Origin: JAAUQA01 sp036351435
GTDB taxonomy: Bacteria; Pseudomonadota; Gammaproteobacteria; Competibacterales; Competibacteraceae
Reading direction: 5' to 3'
Length of the DNA: 16,774 bases
Assembly: GCA_036351435.1 (NCBI GenBank)
Contig: JAZBPA010000021.1
Span: 1-16,774 of the forward strand
This document shows positions 14,749-16,774 of this stretch, piece by piece (within the stretch, counting starts at the first letter, position 1; each line of letters begins with the position of its first letter). The notes under the pieces are model-generated. The model was given only the letters and a program-made list of their open reading frames with translations, ran no database searches and was not told the origin of the DNA. Made by a program: the position numbers and the translations under genes.

Positions 14749-16431
14749 CTAGTGTGCTGAAGCAGTAGCCGCGCCCACACCGGTCTGAGCCCGCACGTAC
14801 TGATCCCCGAATGCCTCGCGCTCAGCTTTTGCCTCTGCGCTGTTATCCATCTTCGACACCACGATCGCCGCCAGGAACGCGATCGGCATGGAGAAGAGGG
14901 CTGGTTGAGTGTAGGGGAATATCGGCTCAGCGTAGCCCAGCACTGTCACCCACACAGACTTGGAGAGCACCACCAGCGCCACCGCCGAGAAGAGGCCTAG
15001 AAAACCTCCGGCGAGGGCGCCCCGAGTGGTCAAGTCTTTCCAGTACATCGACAGGAAAAGCACCGGGAAGTTGGCCGAAGCCGCCACACCGAAGGCAAGC
15101 GCCACCATGAAGGCGACGTTCATCTTCTCGAACAGTAGGCCCAGTACCACGGCTACTATACCCAGTCCGATGGTAGCCATTCTGGTGACGCGTAGTTCCG
15201 AGCTTTCCGAAGCAGTCCCCTTCTTAATCACCTGTGAATAGAGATCATGAGATATGGCAGATGCCCCAGCCAGTGCCAGTCCAGAGACCACGGCGAGGAT
15301 GGTTGCAAAAGCTACCGCCGACAGGAAGCCGAGCAGAAGATTACCGCCAACGGCATTGGCCAGGTGCATGGCCACCATGTTACCGCCGCCGATTAGAGTG
15401 CCGCCAATCTGCCCATCCTCGAAGAAATCAGGATTCTGTCCCACGATGATGACCGCGCACAGCCCCATCAGCGCCACCACGTTGAAGAAGTAAGCGACGA
15501 ATCCCGAGGCGTAGAGCACCGACTTGCGCGCCTCCTTAGCATTGGTGACGGTGAAGAATCGCATCAGAATATGCGGCAGACCGGCGAGGCCGAACATCAA
15601 ACCAAGACCGAGGGAGATAGCAGAGATCGGCTCAGCCAGCAGATTACCGGGGCTCAGCAGTTTGTCACCCAGCTTATGCACCTCCATCGCACGGTCGGTC
15701 AACTCCTCGAAGCTGAAGCCAAATTGCGACATAGCCAGCAGCATCACCAGGGTACCGCCAAACAGCAGCAGGCACGCTTTGATGATCTGTACCCAGGTGG
15801 TCGCCACCATGCCGCCGAAGGTCACATAGACCATCATCAGTCCGCCGACCAAGAACAGAGCGATGCCGTAATCGAGGCCGAACAACAGCTTGATCAATTG
15901 CCCCGCACCCACCATCTGGGCGATCAGATAGAAGCAGACCACCACCAGCGAGCTGATCGCTGCCATAGTGCGCACCTTACCCTGATTCAGACGGTAAGAG
16001 GTGATATCGGCAAAGGTGAAACGGCCCAGATTGCGCAGGCGCTCCGCCATCAGGAACATGATGATTGGCCAGCCGACAAAAAAGGCGATCATGTAGAGAT
16101 AGGCATCCACTCCTCGAGCATACATCATCGCTGTCAGACCCAACAGCGTTGCAGCCGACATGTAGTCACCGGCAATGGCGAGACCATTCTGAAAGCCGGT
16201 GATGCCGCCACCGGCAGTGTAGAAATCTGACGTGGTTTTGGTCCGGTTGGCAGCCCAGTAGGTGATACCCAGAGTGAGTATCACAAACAGCACAAACATG
16301 CCGATGGCAGTGAAATTGATCGATTGCTTGGCCGTCTCCCCAATTGCGTCACCGGCCAGTGCAGCGCTAGAGAGGAGTAGGAGTGTCAATGCCAACGCGC
16401 TGAGCCGGGCAAAACTGCTTGATCCTTTCAT
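14749..16431 (-). CDS. actP: Cation/acetate symporter ActP (sodium:solute symporter family)
   Basis: ActP imports acetate and similar short monocarboxylates across the inner membrane, driven by a cation gradient. The protein is 560 residues, the usual family length. It has an N-terminal signal-like segment ending ALAGDA (about 1-27), then about 13 membrane helices. Typical blocks include TTSDFYTAGGGITGFQNGLAIAGDYMSAA, AERLRNLGRFTFADI, VYVTFGGMVATTWVQIIKACLL, GLPHILMRFFTV and GLALAGASAISHDLYSQV. The start is the ATG at 16431, which shares one base with the TGA of the DUF485 gene (TGATG), indicating translational coupling; the GTG directly upstream is less likely. In E. coli the same yjcH-actP order follows acs. 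The region upstream of the pair is outside the window, so I cannot say if acs is present. Confidence 0.96.
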   Translation of the reverse strand: MKGSSSFARLSALALTLLLLSSAALAGDAIGETAKQSINFTAIGMFVLFVILTLGITYWAANRTKTTSDFYTAGGGITGFQNGLAIAGDYMSAATLLGLTAMMYARGVDAYLYMIAFFVGWPIIMFLMAERLRNLGRFTFADITSYRLNQGKVRTMAAISSLVVVCFYLIAQMVGAGQLIKLLFGLDYGIALFLVGGLMMVYVTFGGMVATTWVQIIKACLLLFGGTLVMLLAMSQFGFSFEELTDRAMEVHKLGDKLLSPGNLLAEPISAISLGLGLMFGLAGLPHILMRFFTVTNAKEARKSVLYASGFVAYFFNVVALMGLCAVIIVGQNPDFFEDGQIGGTLIGGGNMVAMHLANAVGGNLLLGFLSAVAFATILAVVSGLALAGASAISHDLYSQVIKKGTASESSELRVTRMATIGLGIVAVVLGLLFEKMNVAFMVALAFGVAASANFPVLFLSMYWKDLTTRGALAGGFLGLFSAVALVVLSKSVWVTVLGYAEPIFPYTQPALFSMPIAFLAAIVVSKMDNSAEAKAEREAFGDQYVRAQTGVGAATASAH

Positions 16432-16748
16432 CACTTAACCCCCAATGCCGCATCGACGATCTCTTTATTCAATGCATCGAATTCACCGTTGGCACGACGC
16501 ACATAGAGCAGTGCCATAATCCAGAACGCGATGAACTGGAACAGGCCCGCTAAAATACCGATGGTCAGATTGCTTCCCTCAAAGGGCCTAATCGACATAA
16601 AGCCGGGGGCGAAAGCCACCGCCAACACGAAAAGGTAAAAGATCACGAAAACTATCCCCGACAGTCTCCAAGCAAAGCGTTCGCGACGCTCGACAAGTTC
16701 TGTAAATTTAGGGTTTTTTCGTATAAGTTCGTAAGTAGCGCTTGACAT
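16431..16748 (-). CDS. DUF485 family membrane protein (YjcH-like), partner of ActP
   Basis: This 105-residue protein belongs to the DUF485 family, which is regularly encoded just before actP-type symporters; E. coli YjcH is the best-known member. Its biochemical role is not established, though an accessory role in acetate uptake is commonly assumed. A soluble N-terminus with the family pattern NPKFTELVERRERFAWRL (12-29) leads into helix 1 (about 30-50). A short loop with FEGSNLTIGI follows, then helix 2 (about 62-84) and a soluble tail. Its stop codon overlaps the actP ATG by one base. The start at 16748 has a strong Shine-Dalgarno. The promoter is probably beyond the right edge. Confidence 0.93.
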   Translation of the reverse strand: MSSATYELIRKNPKFTELVERRERFAWRLSGIVFVIFYLFVLAVAFAPGFMSIRPFEGSNLTIGILAGLFQFIAFWIMALLYVRRANGEFDALNKEIVDAALGVK

Positions 16749-16752
16749 TAAA

Positions 16753-16758
16753 CCTCCT
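16753..16758 (-). promoter_or_regulatory. Shine-Dalgarno of the DUF485-actP operon
   Basis: AGGAGG on the minus strand lies 4 nt before the ATG at 16748. It is a full match to the consensus with short spacing, and probably drives translation of both coupled genes. Confidence 0.65.
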
Positions 16759-16774
16759 CGATTGAAGGACGATC

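Noticed and set aside
15571..16230. Plus-strand open frame of 219 codons opposite actP, rich in His and Gln
   Set aside because: Its composition is what results from reading the antisense of hydrophobic membrane-helix codons; it has no start signal and no domain.

Overview
The window reads as chromosomal DNA of a Gram-negative proteobacterium, most likely a gammaproteobacterium. ThiL resembles the enterobacterial enzyme closely. PutA is a bifunctional fusion. The rhodanese carries the CQTHHR loop described for Azotobacter RhdA. The lipoprotein, MCE protein and SNase-like protein all imply a diderm envelope. This placement comes from remembered family features, not a database search. Every gene except the rhodanese lies on the minus strand, so genes are transcribed from high to low coordinates. 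I saw no rRNA, tRNA, CRISPR array, transposase or prophage gene.

Layout in coordinate order. 1-2955 is putA, cut by the left edge of the window; it lacks the N-terminal DNA-binding domain of enterobacterial PutA. 3166-4953 is an AT-rich pair: a response-regulator receiver domain with a predicted C-terminal membrane anchor, followed 36 bp downstream by an N-terminally anchored coiled-coil protein built on a 39-residue repeat. This pair is the least explained part of the window. 5157-9293 is a tightly packed cluster. In transcription order it encodes a membrane-anchored thermonuclease-like protein, a STAS-MlaE permease fusion, an MlaF-type ATPase, an MCE (MlaD-type) protein and a PqiC-type lipoprotein. 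The last four form one lipid-transport ABC system of the cell envelope.

9367-10641 is metY (homocysteine synthesis by sulfhydrylation). 10719-12407 holds thiL (thiamine diphosphate synthesis) and, just upstream of it in the same direction, a DUF502 membrane protein. 12504-13325 on the plus strand is a two-domain rhodanese, divergent from the DUF502 gene and convergent with the rhomboid protease gene at 13336-13980. 13981-14211 has no convincing gene. 14212-14568 is a small membrane protein of unknown function. 14749-16748 is the DUF485-actP pair for acetate uptake, with a terminator-like hairpin downstream.

The clear functional groups are envelope lipid transport, acetate uptake and proline catabolism as carbon entry, sulfur handling (metY, rhodanese), and a possible membrane-localised signalling pair. 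Family assignments come from motifs read by eye. Links between neighbours are inferred from spacing and orientation.
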